Origin: Actinomycetes bacterium
GTDB lineage: Bacteria; Actinomycetota; Acidimicrobiia; Acidimicrobiales; Microtrichaceae
Assembly (NCBI GenBank): GCA_023423215.1
Contig: JAFAFZ010000245.1
Span: 1 to 6,313 of the forward strand
Reading direction: 5' to 3'
Length of the DNA stretch: 6,313 nt
Made by a program: the position numbers and the translations under genes. Positions within the stretch are counted from its first letter, which is position 1, and every line of letters begins with the position of its first letter. Positions 6,029 through 6,313 of this stretch are shown piece after piece. The notes under the pieces were generated by a model. It was not told the DNA's origin. It saw nothing but the letters and a program-made list of their open reading frames with translations, and ran no database searches.

Positions 6029-6229
6029 ATGGGCATGAGGACCGCGCGACAGAAGACCTTGCAGGACGGGCGAACCGTGACGTGGCTCCGCGTGCCGCTC
6101 GAGAGCGGCAGCGGCCGGTTCCTCTGCTACGTGAACACCGAGGGATCCGTCGACGGTCGGGCGATCAACGACGACACGCTCCACCGCCTCCTCGCACGGG
6201 TGAACCCAGCGGTCCCGCAGCGCGCGTGA
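6029..6229 (+). CDS. Hypothetical protein, 66 residues, leaderless start
   Basis: Not recognised. A basic N-terminus (MGMRTARQKT) leads into a strand-like region (GRTVTWLRVPL, GRFLCYVNTEG) and then a likely helix (INDDTLHRLLARV) before a short basic tail. One cysteine (C33) and no membrane segment are present; it is probably a small cytosolic protein. The start at 6029 is chosen from promoter spacing: the -10 box ends seven bases upstream and there is no ribosome site. An ATG two codons later (6035) is the alternative. Codon use matches the neighbouring genes. It is divergent from the small helix-turn-helix gene, with 151 bases between the two start codons, so both are likely controlled from that shared gap. 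Confidence 0.75.
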   Translation: MGMRTARQKTLQDGRTVTWLRVPLESGSGRFLCYVNTEGSVDGRAINDDTLHRLLARVNPAVPQRA

Positions 6230-6289
6230 CATCGGCCGCCGCTGCTGCCACCATCCCCATCCGGAGAAGGAAGACCGAGGGGGACATCG

Positions 6290-6313
6290 ATGGCGGACGG
6301 AACGATCCTGCGC
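6290..6313 (+). CDS. Start of a gene cut by the window end
   Basis: Eight codons (MADGTILR) after a strong ribosome site GAGGGGGA (6277-6284), five bases from ATG 6290. It begins 60 bases after the stop of the 66-residue gene, on the same strand, so cotranscription is possible. The product cannot be named from eight residues. Confidence 0.55.

Noticed and set aside
5878..6036. N-terminal extension of the helix-turn-helix protein
   Set aside because: It would cross the GGAGGA site before ATG 5877 and the leaderless promoter of the divergent gene.

Overview
The window is GC-rich (about 70% by eye), with coding frames that strongly prefer G or C at the third codon position. Its gene style is actinobacterial: GGAGG-type ribosome sites, one apparently leaderless promoter, and many very small orphan proteins. 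I guess a deep-branching actinobacterium such as Acidimicrobiia, but no marker gene here fixes the taxon.

Left part (1-3431, + strand): a three-gene set. It starts with an FAD-binding oxidase of the alkyldihydroxyacetonephosphate synthase (AGPS) type, whose frame is open to the window edge. A 150-residue four-helix membrane protein follows, its start codon overlapping the oxidase stop. After a short gap holding a perfect stem-loop comes a 480-residue FGGY sugar/polyol kinase closest in sequence to glycerol kinase. Oxidase plus kinase suggests metabolism of a glycerol-like or glycerol-phosphate-like compound. However, two residues that hold glycerol in E. coli GlpK appear to be replaced, so the substrate may be something else.

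Middle part (3432-4373): a 61-residue orphan gene (+) converges on a 97-residue small membrane protein gene (-). The 225-base gap between them holds three inverted repeats, the first a perfect 14-bp stem, probably a bidirectional termination zone.

RNA gene (4374-4769, + strand): bacterial RNase P RNA (rnpB). It is recognised from its conserved blocks, a 14-bp closing P1 helix and a P4 helix with the bulged U retained although the flanking pairs have changed.

Right part (4770-6313): small genes of unknown function. Two on the - strand (89 and 64 residues) look like an operon and share an almost identical ribosome-site block. A 62-residue helix-turn-helix protein (-) lies divergent from a 66-residue protein (+) that has a well-spaced leaderless promoter. 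The first eight codons of another gene run off the end. I see no mobile element, CRISPR array, tRNA or rRNA.
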